Source of the DNA: Komagataeibacter xylinus
Lineage (GTDB): Bacteria > Pseudomonadota > Alphaproteobacteria > Acetobacterales > Acetobacteraceae
Assembly (NCBI RefSeq): GCF_004302915.1
Contig: NZ_QQBI01000001.1
Location: 1-64,000 of the forward strand
DNA: 64,000 nt
Direction of reading: 5' to 3'
The position numbers were made by a program, and so were the translations under genes. Positions 7,593-16,923 of the stretch are shown piece by piece (positions within the stretch are counted from its first letter, which is position 1; the number at the start of each line of letters is the position of its first letter). The notes under the pieces are model-generated. The model did not search any database and was not told the origin of the DNA. It saw nothing but the letters and a program-made list of their open reading frames with translations.

Positions 7593-8753
7593 ATGAACGA
7601 AACCGATCGTCTTACTATCATACCCGTTTCCGGCTTTCGTCAGATGACCACCTTCATCCAGTTGCCCCGCCACCTCTATGCGGGGCTGCCGGGTTATGTG
7701 CCCCCGCTCGACCTGACCCAGCGCGACCTGCTCACCCCGCGCAAGAACTCCTTTTTCCGCAACGGGCGGGCGCAGTATTTCCTGGCCATGCGCGGCAGGC
7801 GGCCCGTGGGCCGCATCTCGGCGCAGATCGACCCCATCTCGATGGAACATTATGGCGAGCCGATCGGCTTTTTTGGCGCGCTCGATGCGATTGACGACCT
7901 TGAAGTGGTTTCCGCCCTGCTCGATGCCGCCGGCACCTGGCTGCGCCAGCGCGGCATGAAGACCATGCGCGGCCCCCAGACGCTGGACAGCAATGGCGAG
8001 TTCGGGATGATGCTCGAAGGCCACCACGCGCTGCCCATGGTCGCCATGCCGTGGCACCCCAAATGGCTGCCCGGCATGATGGAGGCCTGCGGCTGCACCA
8101 AGGTGCGCGACCTCGTGGCCTACCAGATGCACACCGGCCCCGATGCGGAGGAAGCCCATCTCGTGCCCGCCAGCCTGCGGCTGGGTGAAGGCAGGCTGGG
8201 CAATGTCACCACGCGCGGCCTGCGCATGGACCGCATCAAGGAAGATGGCGAGATCCTGCGCCAGCTTTACAACGATGCCTGGCGCAATAACTGGGGTTCG
8301 ATCCCGCTGGCGCGCGAAGACATCGAATCCATGATCGTGGAGATGAAGCCGCTGCTCAAGCCCGAGCATTTCGTGCTGATCGAGCAGGCGGGCAAGCCGG
8401 TCTGCGTGGCGCTGGTGGTGCCCAACGTGTTCGACATCTCGGCCGACCTGAACGGCGACCCCTCGCCGCTGGGCTGGCTCAAGCTGGGCAAGCGGCTGCT
8501 GCGCCACGAGTTCCATTCCGCCCGCGTGATCCTGCTTGGCGTAAGTTCGGTGCTTGATGGCACCGCCCTTGGCGCGATCATGCCGGCCCTTGCCATTACC
8601 GAACTCATGAAGCGTGGCCGCAGCCTGCCCTACCGCACCATCGAACTGGGCTGGGTGCTGGAAACCAACACATCGATGCGCCGTCTGATCGAGCGCATCA
8701 CGCCTGAGCCATGCAAGCGCTACCGGGTGTATGACCGCTCGCTGGAAGAGTAA
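7593..8753 (+). CDS. GNAT-like acyltransferase, substrate unknown
   Basis: The 386-residue protein belongs to a widespread but uncharacterised bacterial family with an N-acetyltransferase-like fold. Visible features are an N-terminal FIQLPRHLYAGLPGYVPPL segment, YFLAMRGRRPVGRISAQID typical of the acetyltransferase beta strands, and a C-terminal half with LLGVSSVLDGTALGAIMPAL and ELGWVLETNTSMRRLIER, where a GNAT domain binds its acyl-CoA. No signal peptide or membrane segment is present. It is monocistronic and converges with thiL across a palindromic repeat. Confidence 0.6.
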   Translation: MNETDRLTIIPVSGFRQMTTFIQLPRHLYAGLPGYVPPLDLTQRDLLTPRKNSFFRNGRAQYFLAMRGRRPVGRISAQIDPISMEHYGEPIGFFGALDAIDDLEVVSALLDAAGTWLRQRGMKTMRGPQTLDSNGEFGMMLEGHHALPMVAMPWHPKWLPGMMEACGCTKVRDLVAYQMHTGPDAEEAHLVPASLRLGEGRLGNVTTRGLRMDRIKEDGEILRQLYNDAWRNNWGSIPLAREDIESMIVEMKPLLKPEHFVLIEQAGKPVCVALVVPNVFDISADLNGDPSPLGWLKLGKRLLRHEFHSARVILLGVSSVLDGTALGAIMPALAITELMKRGRSLPYRTIELGWVLETNTSMRRLIERITPEPCKRYRVYDRSLEE

Positions 8754-8790
8754 GAGACTGTTTGAAAACAACTCATTGATAAAAAATGAT

Positions 8791-8868
8791 AAAAGTTTTT
8801 GGGTGCCGCCTTTTTTCAAAAAGGCGGTGTTCTTTGAAGCTTTTTGAAAAAAGCTTCACAAAAGACTT
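8791..8868. repeat. Palindromic repeat element, full two-module copy
   Basis: This copy carries both modules of the dispersed family: AAAAGTTTTTGGGTGCCGCC with a hairpin CCGCC/GGCGG (8806-8827), then a second hairpin TGAAGCTTTTT/AAAAAGCTTCA (8835-8858). It lies between the convergent 3' ends of the GNAT-like gene and thiL and can act as a terminator in both directions because of its T and A runs. Confidence 0.75.
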
Positions 8869-8870
8869 CT

Positions 8871-9857
8871 TTATGTTTCAGGGTTGGCGATGTGGCTCCA
8901 GCCCAGGCGGCCCAGCTTCATGTCGCGACCTAGCCCATCACGCACCTGCACGCCGCTCCCCGGCACGATCTGGCCAATACGGGTCACGGCAACGCCCACG
9001 CGGGCTGCATGGGCCAGCAGGCGGGCTTCCTGTGCGGGCGGGACGGCCAGCAGCAGTTCATAATCATCGCCGCCTGTCAGGCATTGCGGCAACCATATGA
9101 GGCCAAGCGCGCGCACGGCGGCGGAAAGCGGTACCCGTGCAGCTTCGATCACGGCACCCACCCCGCTCTCGCGTGCCATGTGGCCCAGATCCTGCACCAG
9201 CCCGTCCGACACATCCATGCCAGCCGAGGCAATGCCACCCAGTTCAAGCCCCAGCCGCGGGCGCGGCAACTGGTAGCGGCTGGCCAGGAAGCCATCGGGG
9301 TCGGGCACCTGCCCCTGCCGGGCCAGCAGGCCCATGGCGCCATCGCCAATCGTGCCGGTCACCCATATGCCATCACCCGCCCGCGCGGTACTGCGCCGCA
9401 GCGCCATGCCAGGCGCCACATGCCCCAGTATGGTAAGCGAAAGCACCAGCGGGCCGGATGTTGCGGTCGTATCGCCACCGAGCAGGGTAATGGCAAACTG
9501 CTGCTGGTCCTGCGCGAGGCCCGCTGCAAAACCGGCAAACCAGGCCTCGTCACGCGCAGGCGGCATGGACACGGTCAGCAGATAGCCCAGAGGCGTCGCA
9601 TCCATGGCCGCAAGGTCGGACAGGTTGCAGCGCAGCAGCTTGCGGCCAATGGTGTGCGATGGGTCATCGGGCAGGAAATGCACGCCCTCGACCATGGCAT
9701 CCGCCGCAACGACAAGTTGCCGCCCGGCAGGCGGCGTGAACACGGCAGCGTCATCGCGCAGGTCCAGTGCGCCGTTGCCGGCCAGCGGGCGGAACACACG
9801 GGCAATAAAGCCGAATTCAGCCGGCAGGCCGTTCTCCTCGGCGCGATCCGGTGCCAT
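8871..9857 (-). CDS. thiL: Thiamine-monophosphate kinase
   Basis: ThiL converts thiamine monophosphate to the active diphosphate with ATP. The 328-residue protein shows the PurM-like AIRS fold motifs: LRDDAAVF near residue 35 with the metal-binding Asp pair, ADAMVEGVHFLPDD, NLSDLAAMDATPLGYLL, LLGGDTTAT, MDVSDGLVQDLGH, and GGDDYELL near the C-terminus. An AAGGAGGG ribosome site precedes the ATG. It follows nusB by 21 nt in an nrdR-nusB-thiL array, a conserved alphaproteobacterial grouping, though the riboflavin genes usually found between nrdR and nusB are absent. Confidence 0.94.
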   Translation of the reverse strand: MAPDRAEENGLPAEFGFIARVFRPLAGNGALDLRDDAAVFTPPAGRQLVVAADAMVEGVHFLPDDPSHTIGRKLLRCNLSDLAAMDATPLGYLLTVSMPPARDEAWFAGFAAGLAQDQQQFAITLLGGDTTATSGPLVLSLTILGHVAPGMALRRSTARAGDGIWVTGTIGDGAMGLLARQGQVPDPDGFLASRYQLPRPRLGLELGGIASAGMDVSDGLVQDLGHMARESGVGAVIEAARVPLSAAVRALGLIWLPQCLTGGDDYELLLAVPPAQEARLLAHAARVGVAVTRIGQIVPGSGVQVRDGLGRDMKLGRLGWSHIANPET

Positions 9858-9878
9858 GGCCGCCCTCCTTACTCCGTT

Positions 9879-10424
9879 TCAGGAAGCCGGGCTGTCGGGT
9901 GCTTCATCAACAATTTCCTGCACCACCTCGACGGGGGCTGCGGGGGTCGGTTCGTTCACGCGGCGTGACAGGGCATCGAGCACGCCGTTGAGCATGCGCG
10001 GCTCATCACCAGCCAGGAAGCCATGGCCGATATCCATGTATTCATTGATGATGACGCGCGCGGGTGCCGGGTCAGCGGCCAGCATCTCGCCGCCTGCCGC
10101 ATGCATGATGGCGCGCAGCACCGGGTCAAGGCGGCCCAGCGGCCACGATGCGGGCAGGATCTCGTGCAGCAGCGCGTCGATGCGCTCCTGCCGGGCCATC
10201 GCCCCGCGCACCACAATGCCGAACAGCCGCGCATCGGCCTCGGGCACCTGGCCTTCGGCATATTCGGACCCGGCCCCACCCAGCCGGTGGCGGTTGAACT
10301 GGTTGATGACCTGCTCCGCGCCTTCATGGCCCTGCTCGATCTGGAACAGGGCCTGCACCGCTGCCACGCGTGAAGCGGTGCGGGAACGGACCTTGGGCTG
10401 CCGGTCGCCGTCTGTCTGTGTCAT
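9879..10424 (-). CDS. nusB: Transcription antitermination factor NusB
   Basis: NusB binds boxA RNA together with NusE (ribosomal protein S10) to prevent premature termination in rRNA operons. The 181-residue product shows the all-helical family pattern: SRVAAVQALFQIEQ at the N-terminus, IDALLHEILPASWPLGRLDPVLRAIM in the middle, and VIINEYMDIGHGF plus MLNGVLDALSRR near the end. About 20 extra residues at each terminus are low-complexity. It is followed closely by thiL. Confidence 0.93.
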   Translation of the reverse strand: MTQTDGDRQPKVRSRTASRVAAVQALFQIEQGHEGAEQVINQFNRHRLGGAGSEYAEGQVPEADARLFGIVVRGAMARQERIDALLHEILPASWPLGRLDPVLRAIMHAAGGEMLAADPAPARVIINEYMDIGHGFLAGDEPRMLNGVLDALSRRVNEPTPAAPVEVVQEIVDEAPDSPAS

Positions 10425-10496
10425 GGCGCGTTACTCCTGCTGTGGCGTTGCTGCAAAATCACGGCTTCATCGCCTCTTTGGGCGGCGGGGTCCAGT

Positions 10497-11003
10497 TCAA
10501 TCTTTGTCTTTCGGGCCGGAAGGGGGAAAGTCCTCGCTGCTCCCGCCCGGCCCTGCGGTTGAAATCGTGGCCAGAATATCAGCAAAATCCTTGGTTTCAC
10601 GGAAATCCCAGTGCACGCTGGCAAAGCGGATATAGGCGACCGAATCAATTTCGCGCAGCGTTTCCATCACCAGCCGCCCGATATCGCGCGAGGGGATGTC
10701 CGTCTCCCCCATCGCCTCGAGCCTGCGCACCAGCCCGTTGACAATCCGCTCGATCCGCTCGGCATCAACCGGGCGCTTGCGCAGCGCGACCTTGACCGAG
10801 CGCGCCAGCTTGTCGCGCTCAAAGGGCACGCGCCGCGCATCGGCCTTGATCACAACCAGATCACGCAGCTGCACGCGCTCGATGGTGGTAAAGCGCTGCC
10901 CGCATGAGCCACAGATGCGCCTGCGACGGATGGCCGCCCCATCTTCATGCGGGCGGCTGTCCTTTACCTGTGTGTCGTCATGTCCGCAAAAAGGGCAACG
11001 CAT
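10497..11003 (-). CDS. nrdR: Transcriptional repressor NrdR
   Basis: NrdR senses dATP/ATP through an ATP-cone and represses ribonucleotide reductase genes. The 168-residue protein has the N-terminal zinc ribbon (CPFCG and CGSCGQRF), the [18 protein letters not shown] strand, and an ATP-cone running from about residue 45 to 135, with [20 protein letters not shown] and [11 protein letters not shown]. The C-terminal 30 residues are acidic and disordered. ATG 11003 is preferred over the TTG two codons earlier. It heads the nrdR-nusB-thiL group, with recQ immediately downstream on the plus-coordinate side. Confidence 0.95.
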   Translation of the reverse strand: MRCPFCGHDDTQVKDSRPHEDGAAIRRRRICGSCGQRFTTIERVQLRDLVVIKADARRVPFERDKLARSVKVALRKRPVDAERIERIVNGLVRRLEAMGETDIPSRDIGRLVMETLREIDSVAYIRFASVHWDFRETKDFADILATISTAGPGGSSEDFPPSGPKDKD

Positions 11004-11050
11004 GGGCAAGCTGTTCCTGATCTGGAGGCAAAAACACGCATGGCGCGACC

Positions 11051-12883
11051 TCAGGCCCCGGTCTGCGCCAGCACATCGAGCACCGCCTCGCCATAGCGGG
11101 CCAGCTTCGAGCCGCCCACGCCACGGATCATGCCAAGCTCATCCAGCGTGGTCGGGCGCTCGAGGGCAATATCATGCAGCACCGCATCATGAAAAATGAC
11201 ATAGGGCGGAATTTCCTGCTCACGCGCCTCGCCCAGCCGCCATGCACGCAGCGCTTCATAGCGGGCGGCGGCCTCGGGCGTGAGGTCGGCCATGGCGGGG
11301 CGCGTGCCGCTGCCAGTGCCACGTGCGGCCTTGAGGTCCTCGGTCGCGTCCTCGCGCAGCATGATCGGTTCCTCGCCCCGCAATATGGGGCGCGCGCGAC
11401 CTTCCTCAAGGGCAAGGGCGTTATATTCGCCCGTGACCCTGATTGCGCCGCGCGCAATGAGCTGGCGGATCACGCCGCGCCAGAACGGCTCGGGCCGGTC
11501 GCGGCCTATGCCGAACACGCTCAGTTTTTCATGCCCGTGCCGCGCCGTCATGTCCGATGTCTTGCCCCGCAGCACGCCCGCCACATGCACCGCGCCAAAG
11601 CGCTGGCCGGTGCGGTAGATGGCCGAGAGCACCTTCTGCGCCGCCACGGTGCCATCAAACGTGGCCACCGGGCTGCGGCAGTTGTCGCAATGGCCACAGG
11701 GCTGGTCGAGTTCCTCGCCAAAGCACGACAGCAGCGCCTGGGTGCGGCAGCCCGTGGTTTCGGTCAGGGCGATCATGGCCTCGAGCCGCGCGCTCATGAT
11801 GCGTTTCTGCGCATCTGGCGCATTGGACTGCTCCAGCCAGTAGCGCGCACGGGCCATGTCATCGCCGCCATACAGCAGCACGGTTTCCGCCTGCTCGCCA
11901 TCGCGCCCGGCACGACCGATCTGCTGGTAATACCCTTCGGGCGAGGACGGCATGTCCAGATGCACCACGGCGCGCACGTCGGGCCGGTCGATGCCCATGC
12001 CAAAGGCGATGGTGGCCACGATCACCACCGGCTCGCCCGAGCGGAAGCGCATCAGTGCCGCGCGTTTTTCCACTGGCGAAAGACCGGCATGGAACGGCAG
12101 CGCCGCATAGCCCTTGCCCGCCAGCGAACGCGCCACGCGCTCGGTCTTGCTGCGGCTGCCGCAATACACGATGGAGGCAGCCCCCCTGTGCCGGTCGAGG
12201 ATGGCCGTCAGCTGGCGGATTTCCGATGTCTTGGGCTTGACCGCGATATCGAGGTTGGAGCGATGGAAACTGGCCTTGAGCACCGTGGCATCGGGCATGG
12301 CCAGGGCTTCAAGAATGTCGCTGCGCGTGCGCGCATCCGCCGTGGCGGTGAGCGCTATGCGCGGCACATTGGGAAAATGCTGCGGCAGGGCCGCGAGTTC
12401 GCGGTATTCGGGGCGGAATTCATGCCCCCAGGCCGAGATGCAGTGCGCCTCGTCAATGGCGATGACCGAGAGCGTGAGCCGCCCGAGCCGGTCGAGCATG
12501 CCCGGCGAGAGCAGGCGCTCGGGCGAGACGTAGAGAATGTCGAGCCGGCCTGCCATCAGGTCCGAGCGCACGCGGGCGGCGTCCTCGGGTTCCTGCTCGG
12601 AATGCAGGGCCCCCGCATTGACGCCAAGCTGCCGCAGGGCGGCAACCTGATCATCCATCAGCGCGATCAGGGGGGATATGACCAGCCCCGTGCCGGGCCG
12701 GGCAAGGGCAGGCACCTGATAGCACACGCTCTTGCCGCCGCCGGTAGGCATGAGCACCAGGCAGTCGCGCCCGGCCATGACCTGGTCAACCGCCTGCTGC
12801 TGCAGGCCACGGAAATCGGGGAAGCCGAAAACCTCGGCCAGCACCACGCGCGGGTCGCGCGTGGTGCCGTCGGGCGCTGTCAT
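11051..12883 (-). CDS. recQ: ATP-dependent DNA helicase RecQ
   Basis: RecQ unwinds DNA 3' to 5' during recombinational repair. The 610-residue protein carries helicase motif [17 protein letters not shown] near residue 45, the DEAH box in [21 protein letters not shown], motif [11 protein letters not shown], and the zinc-binding Cys cluster (C-x..-CGHCDNC) near residue 395. The RQC winged-helix follows with [12 protein letters not shown], then a C-terminal HRDC domain ([33 protein letters not shown]). Length and order match full RecQ. It precedes nrdR on the same strand with 47 nt between them. Confidence 0.95.
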   Translation of the reverse strand: MTAPDGTTRDPRVVLAEVFGFPDFRGLQQQAVDQVMAGRDCLVLMPTGGGKSVCYQVPALARPGTGLVISPLIALMDDQVAALRQLGVNAGALHSEQEPEDAARVRSDLMAGRLDILYVSPERLLSPGMLDRLGRLTLSVIAIDEAHCISAWGHEFRPEYRELAALPQHFPNVPRIALTATADARTRSDILEALAMPDATVLKASFHRSNLDIAVKPKTSEIRQLTAILDRHRGAASIVYCGSRSKTERVARSLAGKGYAALPFHAGLSPVEKRAALMRFRSGEPVVIVATIAFGMGIDRPDVRAVVHLDMPSSPEGYYQQIGRAGRDGEQAETVLLYGGDDMARARYWLEQSNAPDAQKRIMSARLEAMIALTETTGCRTQALLSCFGEELDQPCGHCDNCRSPVATFDGTVAAQKVLSAIYRTGQRFGAVHVAGVLRGKTSDMTARHGHEKLSVFGIGRDRPEPFWRGVIRQLIARGAIRVTGEYNALALEEGRARPILRGEEPIMLREDATEDLKAARGTGSGTRPAMADLTPEAAARYEALRAWRLGEAREQEIPPYVIFHDAVLHDIALERPTTLDELGMIRGVGGSKLARYGEAVLDVLAQTGA

Positions 12884-12906
12884 ATCATGAAAAGCGGGGT
12901 CTTCGC

Positions 12907-13281
12907 TCAGTGTCCGCCGACCTCGATCTCGACCCGGCGCGAGGCCAGCGCACCGTCCTCGTTGTTCATCGGGCCACGCGGCTGCTGGCTGATATGGCCT
13001 GCATCCACACCATCAACCGCAAGCTGGCGGGCCACGATCTTGGCGCGGTCGATGGCCAGCAGCTCATCAGCCGACAGGTCATGGCTGGCCGCGGCATAGC
13101 CTTCAACGCGCACCTTGGAATTGTTGGCCACCGCACGCTGGGCCGCCTGCGAGATCACGGTCTGGGCCGGGGCATCAAGCTGGGCCGAATTGGGGGTGAA
13201 GAACACGACATACTTGCCCGGATGGCCACCAGCGCATCCTGTCAGCAGACCAAGACCAAGAAGAAGGGACAGGCGACGCAT
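12907..13281 (-). CDS. OmpA-like domain lipoprotein
   Basis: The 124-residue precursor has a lipoprotein signal with lipobox LLTGC (Cys near residue 16), so it should be membrane anchored and periplasmic. The mature part is a single OmpA/MotB-like peptidoglycan-binding domain: VVFFTPNSAQLDAPAQTVIS, VRVEGYAAAS, then RAKIVARQLAVDGV and ASRRVEIEV with the conserved RRVEI ending. It is shorter than Pal and no tol genes are adjacent, so I do not call it Pal. It lies between cydC and recQ on the same strand. Confidence 0.78.
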   Translation of the reverse strand: MRRLSLLLGLGLLTGCAGGHPGKYVVFFTPNSAQLDAPAQTVISQAAQRAVANNSKVRVEGYAAASHDLSADELLAIDRAKIVARQLAVDGVDAGHISQQPRGPMNNEDGALASRRVEIEVGGH

Positions 13282-13415
13282 GATGGAGTTACTCCCGTTT
13301 CAGATATGCATGACGGACCGCGCCCAGCCTTGAGGTGTGTCCGATCCGGTTTTCCGCTACTTCGTGCCCGCTGGGGCGGGGCACGTCAATCCTTTCAGCG
13401 GGCATGGCGGCCCCT

Positions 13416-15113
13416 TCATGCCGTAGCCGCCACGGTTTTACCACCCACGATACGCCATGCCTGATCCAGCTTTTCCACACCTGTCAGCCGGTGCACGATC
13501 AGAATGACCGTGCGCCCCTGCGTAACCTCATTGAGGGTGAGCAGGAATTCACGCTCGGTCTGGGCATCAAGCCCGGTGGCCGGTTCATCCAGAATCAGGA
13601 TCGGCGCATGCGACAGCAGCACGCGCGCCAGCGCCAGGCGCCGCCCCTGCCCGCCTGATACACTCGCGCCCCCTTCCCCCAGCCAGCTATCCAGCCCATC
13701 GGGCAGGGCGCGGACCACATCGGCCACACGGGCCTGCTCGAGTGCCGCCCACAGCTCGGCCTCGGTGGCGTCCGGGCGGCCCAGCAGCAGATTGGCGCGA
13801 ATCGTATCGGTAAAGAGATGCGTCGCCTGTGACAGCCAGGCAATCCGCTCGCGCAGCGCCTCGTCGCGGATGGTGGCGATATCCTCGCCGCCCAGCGTAA
13901 TCCGCCCAGCCTGCGGCCCCACCACCTTGAGCAGCAATGCCGCCAGCGTGGACTTGCCCGCCCCGGAAGGCCCCATGACCGCAATGCGCTGGCCTGCGGG
14001 AATGCTCAGGTCAAGATGATCGAGGACGGGCGCACGCGCCGCATCCCACCGGAAGGAAACCTGCTCGAAGCGGATGTCGGTGCCCTCGGGCGCAGGCTGC
14101 GTGCCTTCGGGCGGCGCATGCTCGGGCAGGTCGCCCACCGCCACCACGCGCGCGGCGGCACGGGTGATGTTGCCCGCAAGGGCGCCCGCGCGTGTCAGCC
14201 CGCCAATGCTCTCGAAGGCTGCAACCGTAAGGAACAGCACGGCGGCAGCCTGCAGCGCGGGAATGCGCGGCAGGCCCAGCCCCAGGGCCGCGGCCAGAAC
14301 CGCCACAACCGCCGCCTGCCCGCACAGGTAGGAGGCAGCGCCAGCCAGGGCGAGCATGCGGGCCTGCTTCATCTGCGCGCGGTAAAGGGCGGCATCACGG
14401 TCGCGCACATGGTCGAGCATGCGCCCCTCCGCCCCGAAGGTCGCGATTTCACGCAGCCCCCCCACCATGTCGAGCACGCCCACGCGCAGCTGGGCCGCCT
14501 CATGGTTGACCAGCCCGCCTTCACGCCGCCCCAACATGGCAGCAAACAGCGGCAGCACGAAGGCCCCGCAGGCAAACAGCGCGCACACCACCACGGCCAG
14601 CACCGTGCAGACCATGTTGATGGCAATGAACAGGAACGGCAGCACAAGGCACGCGCCCGCCAGCGGCAGGATGATGCGCAGGTAAAGCCCGTCCAGCGTC
14701 TCGACATCGGACACGAGGCGCGAGAGCAGGTCGCCCGCGCGGCGGAAGCCAAGCCCCGCCGCCGCCCCGCGCGCAAGGTGGCGGAAGAACCATACCCGCA
14801 CATCGGCCAGCGCACGGAACATGGCATCATGCGCAACCAGCCGCTCCGCGTAGCGCAGGATCACCCGCGCACTGCCAAAGATTCGCAACGCCCCGGTCGT
14901 GACCACGATCATGCCCATGGTCATGGCCGCAACGCGGATGCCTGCCTCGCGCATCAGCACAAGGCCGATGATGAGCGCGAGCAGCGATAGCAGCGCGCCT
15001 GCCGTAAGCAGCGGCGCGCGCCGCTGCCAGATCTGCAGGATGCGGCCCACGGGGGCGAGCACGCCCTCGCGCTGCGCCTGACGGTTCAGTTCCCTTGTCT
15101 GTGAGGATTTCAC
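13416..15113 (-). CDS. cydC: Heterodimeric ABC exporter CydC
   Basis: CydDC exports cysteine and glutathione to the periplasm and is needed to assemble cytochrome bd oxidase. This 565-residue half-transporter has six membrane helices in the first 300 residues and an ATPase domain with Walker A GPSGAGKSTLAALLL, the Q-loop, signature VSGGQGRRLALAR and Walker B ILILDEPATGLD. It is the second gene of the pair, its ATG overlapping the cydD stop by 4 nt, the order that marks it as CydC. The cydAB oxidase genes are not in the window. Confidence 0.88.
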   Translation of the reverse strand: MKSSQTRELNRQAQREGVLAPVGRILQIWQRRAPLLTAGALLSLLALIIGLVLMREAGIRVAAMTMGMIVVTTGALRIFGSARVILRYAERLVAHDAMFRALADVRVWFFRHLARGAAAGLGFRRAGDLLSRLVSDVETLDGLYLRIILPLAGACLVLPFLFIAINMVCTVLAVVVCALFACGAFVLPLFAAMLGRREGGLVNHEAAQLRVGVLDMVGGLREIATFGAEGRMLDHVRDRDAALYRAQMKQARMLALAGAASYLCGQAAVVAVLAAALGLGLPRIPALQAAAVLFLTVAAFESIGGLTRAGALAGNITRAAARVVAVGDLPEHAPPEGTQPAPEGTDIRFEQVSFRWDAARAPVLDHLDLSIPAGQRIAVMGPSGAGKSTLAALLLKVVGPQAGRITLGGEDIATIRDEALRERIAWLSQATHLFTDTIRANLLLGRPDATEAELWAALEQARVADVVRALPDGLDSWLGEGGASVSGGQGRRLALARVLLSHAPILILDEPATGLDAQTEREFLLTLNEVTQGRTVILIVHRLTGVEKLDQAWRIVGGKTVAATA

Positions 15114-16825
15114 GATACTGTCTCCCCACTGGTCACGACATGGCCCTGCGCCAGGTCGATCCGCTGGCCGTCAAACCCCGCCACCGCGCTGGAATGGGTG
15201 ACCAGGATGACGGTGCGCCGGGCGGCAAGGCGGCGCAGGCTTTCAAACACGTCAGCCTCGGTGTCAGGGTCGAGATGCGCGGTTGGCTCGTCAAGCACCA
15301 CAAGCGGCGCATCCTTGAGGAAGGCACGCGCAATCGCCACGCGCTGCGCCTGGCCGCCAGACAGGCCAAAACCGCCCTCGCCAATAAAGGTATCGAGCCC
15401 GTTGGGCAGGCTGGCCACGAAATCCCCGGCCGCTGCGGCAGCAACCGCGGCATCAAGCTGCGCCTGCGTTGCATCGGGGCGGGCAAACAGGATGTTCTCG
15501 CGCAGCGTGCCTGCAAACAGCACCGGCTTCTGCCCGATCCACGAGGTCATGGCCACCAGCGCTTCAGGCGCCAGCGTGGCCATGTCCACGTCGTTGAACG
15601 TAATGCGCCCGCTGGCGGGCTGGATGAAGCCGAGCAGCAGCTCGATGATGGTGGACTTGCCCGAACCTGACGCACCGCACAGCAGCAGCGTCTGGCCCGC
15701 GGGCACGCTGAAGGAAACATCATCAACCGCCATGCCACGTGCGGCGTCCCATGCGAAGCTGACATGCTCGAAGGCGACCGCGACGCCGCCCGTCATGTCG
15801 CACACCGCCTGGCCGCCCACCCGCGCGGGCGTGGCATCATCGGGCAGGATGCGCATGGCGCTCGCGGCACCGGAGGCATGCGCCCGGTCCTGATAGGCCA
15901 GGGCAAGGCTGCGGAAGGGGGCGAAGAATTCCGGCACCACCAGCACCACGAACAGCCCGCGCGCGACCTGCCCCGCCATGATGGCGGCAGGCACGCCCTG
16001 CTCATGCAGGTCCATCAGGTGGGCGCCATTGCGCAGGGCGACGAGCACAAGGGCCACGACCATGGCGCAGTCGATGGAGGCCGAAGACAGGAAGGCCACG
16101 CGCAGCACCTTCATCGTGCGCAGGCGCAGTTCCTCAGCACTTGCGGCAAGCCTGCGGGTTTCATCCTCCGTGCGGCCCGACAGCACGATGGTGGCGATGC
16201 CGCGCACCCGGTCAAGGAAGCGGGCCTGCAGCCGGGTCATGGCCAGGAACTGGTTGCGCGAGGCCACCGCCGCCCCGATGCCGAACAGCGCCTGGCCAAA
16301 CGGCACGGCAAGGCCGCACACGGCCATGATCAGCGCCGAGCCAGGCTGCACGAATGCCGCCAGCACGCCAATGACAAGCGGTGCCGCCACCCACAGCACG
16401 GAAGCGGGCAGCCAGCGGGCAAAAAATCCGTCCAGCGCCTCGATCCGGTCAACGGCCAGCGCGGTCAGCTCGCCCGTATGGTGCTGGCGCAAAAGCCCCG
16501 GCCCGCCCCGCATGATGGCCTCGATCACGCCGCCGCGCAGCCGGGCGCGGCCCTTCATGCCCGCGCGCGCGGCCAGCGTGTCCGATGCCGCCTGCAACCC
16601 CGCGCGCGCCACTGCCAGCCCGACCAGCCCGGCCAGCGGCCACGCAACGACCGGCATGCCACCGGGCACCAGCACGCAGGCCAGCACGGTGGCGATGCAC
16701 CACACCTGCCCCACGGCGATGGCGGATATGCCCAGACCCAGCAACACGACAGGCATGGCCTGCCTGCGCCCCAGGCGCGACTGTGCCCGGGTCCACGCCT
16801 TCATCACTGTCTTGTCATCACTCAT
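15110..16825 (-). CDS. cydD: Heterodimeric ABC exporter CydD
   Basis: This is the partner of CydC in the cysteine/glutathione exporter required for cytochrome bd biogenesis. The 571-residue protein has an N-terminal six-helix membrane domain (about residues 25-310) and an ATPase domain with Walker A GASGSGKSTIIELLL, signature LSGGQAQRVAIAR and Walker B LVVLDEPTAHLD followed by the switch His in VTHS. It is the first gene of the two-gene operon and is coupled to cydC by an ATGA overlap. The general stress kinase gene ends 98 bp upstream on the same strand. Confidence 0.88.
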   Translation of the reverse strand: MSDDKTVMKAWTRAQSRLGRRQAMPVVLLGLGISAIAVGQVWCIATVLACVLVPGGMPVVAWPLAGLVGLAVARAGLQAASDTLAARAGMKGRARLRGGVIEAIMRGGPGLLRQHHTGELTALAVDRIEALDGFFARWLPASVLWVAAPLVIGVLAAFVQPGSALIMAVCGLAVPFGQALFGIGAAVASRNQFLAMTRLQARFLDRVRGIATIVLSGRTEDETRRLAASAEELRLRTMKVLRVAFLSSASIDCAMVVALVLVALRNGAHLMDLHEQGVPAAIMAGQVARGLFVVLVVPEFFAPFRSLALAYQDRAHASGAASAMRILPDDATPARVGGQAVCDMTGGVAVAFEHVSFAWDAARGMAVDDVSFSVPAGQTLLLCGASGSGKSTIIELLLGFIQPASGRITFNDVDMATLAPEALVAMTSWIGQKPVLFAGTLRENILFARPDATQAQLDAAVAAAAAGDFVASLPNGLDTFIGEGGFGLSGGQAQRVAIARAFLKDAPLVVLDEPTAHLDPDTEADVFESLRRLAARRTVILVTHSSAVAGFDGQRIDLAQGHVVTSGETVS

Positions 16826-16923
16826 GACCGCTCCCTATACCGAATGACACGACACAGGGACAGCCATCATGCGCCGCCATAAACTGCCCGTGAGATAACT
16901 CTGCCATGCATTTTTGCATGCAT

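Noticed and set aside
7433-7621. 62-codon minus-strand frame ending in ATGA at the SDR start
   Set aside because: The coupling is tempting, but the frame overlaps the start of the divergent gene, has no family resemblance and no clear ribosome site. Left out as unsupported.
11174-13099. Very long open frame opposite recQ (and similar ones opposite secD at 25912-27789, xdhB at 53637-55961 and ppk at 61640-63406)
   Set aside because: These are antisense shadows of high-GC genes: His/Arg/Gln-rich, low-complexity proteins with no recognisable domains, covered by strong genes on the other strand.
16860-16923. ATGCAT-rich inverted repeat as a terminator of the sensor kinase gene
   Set aside because: The stem is short and no T run follows on the minus strand.
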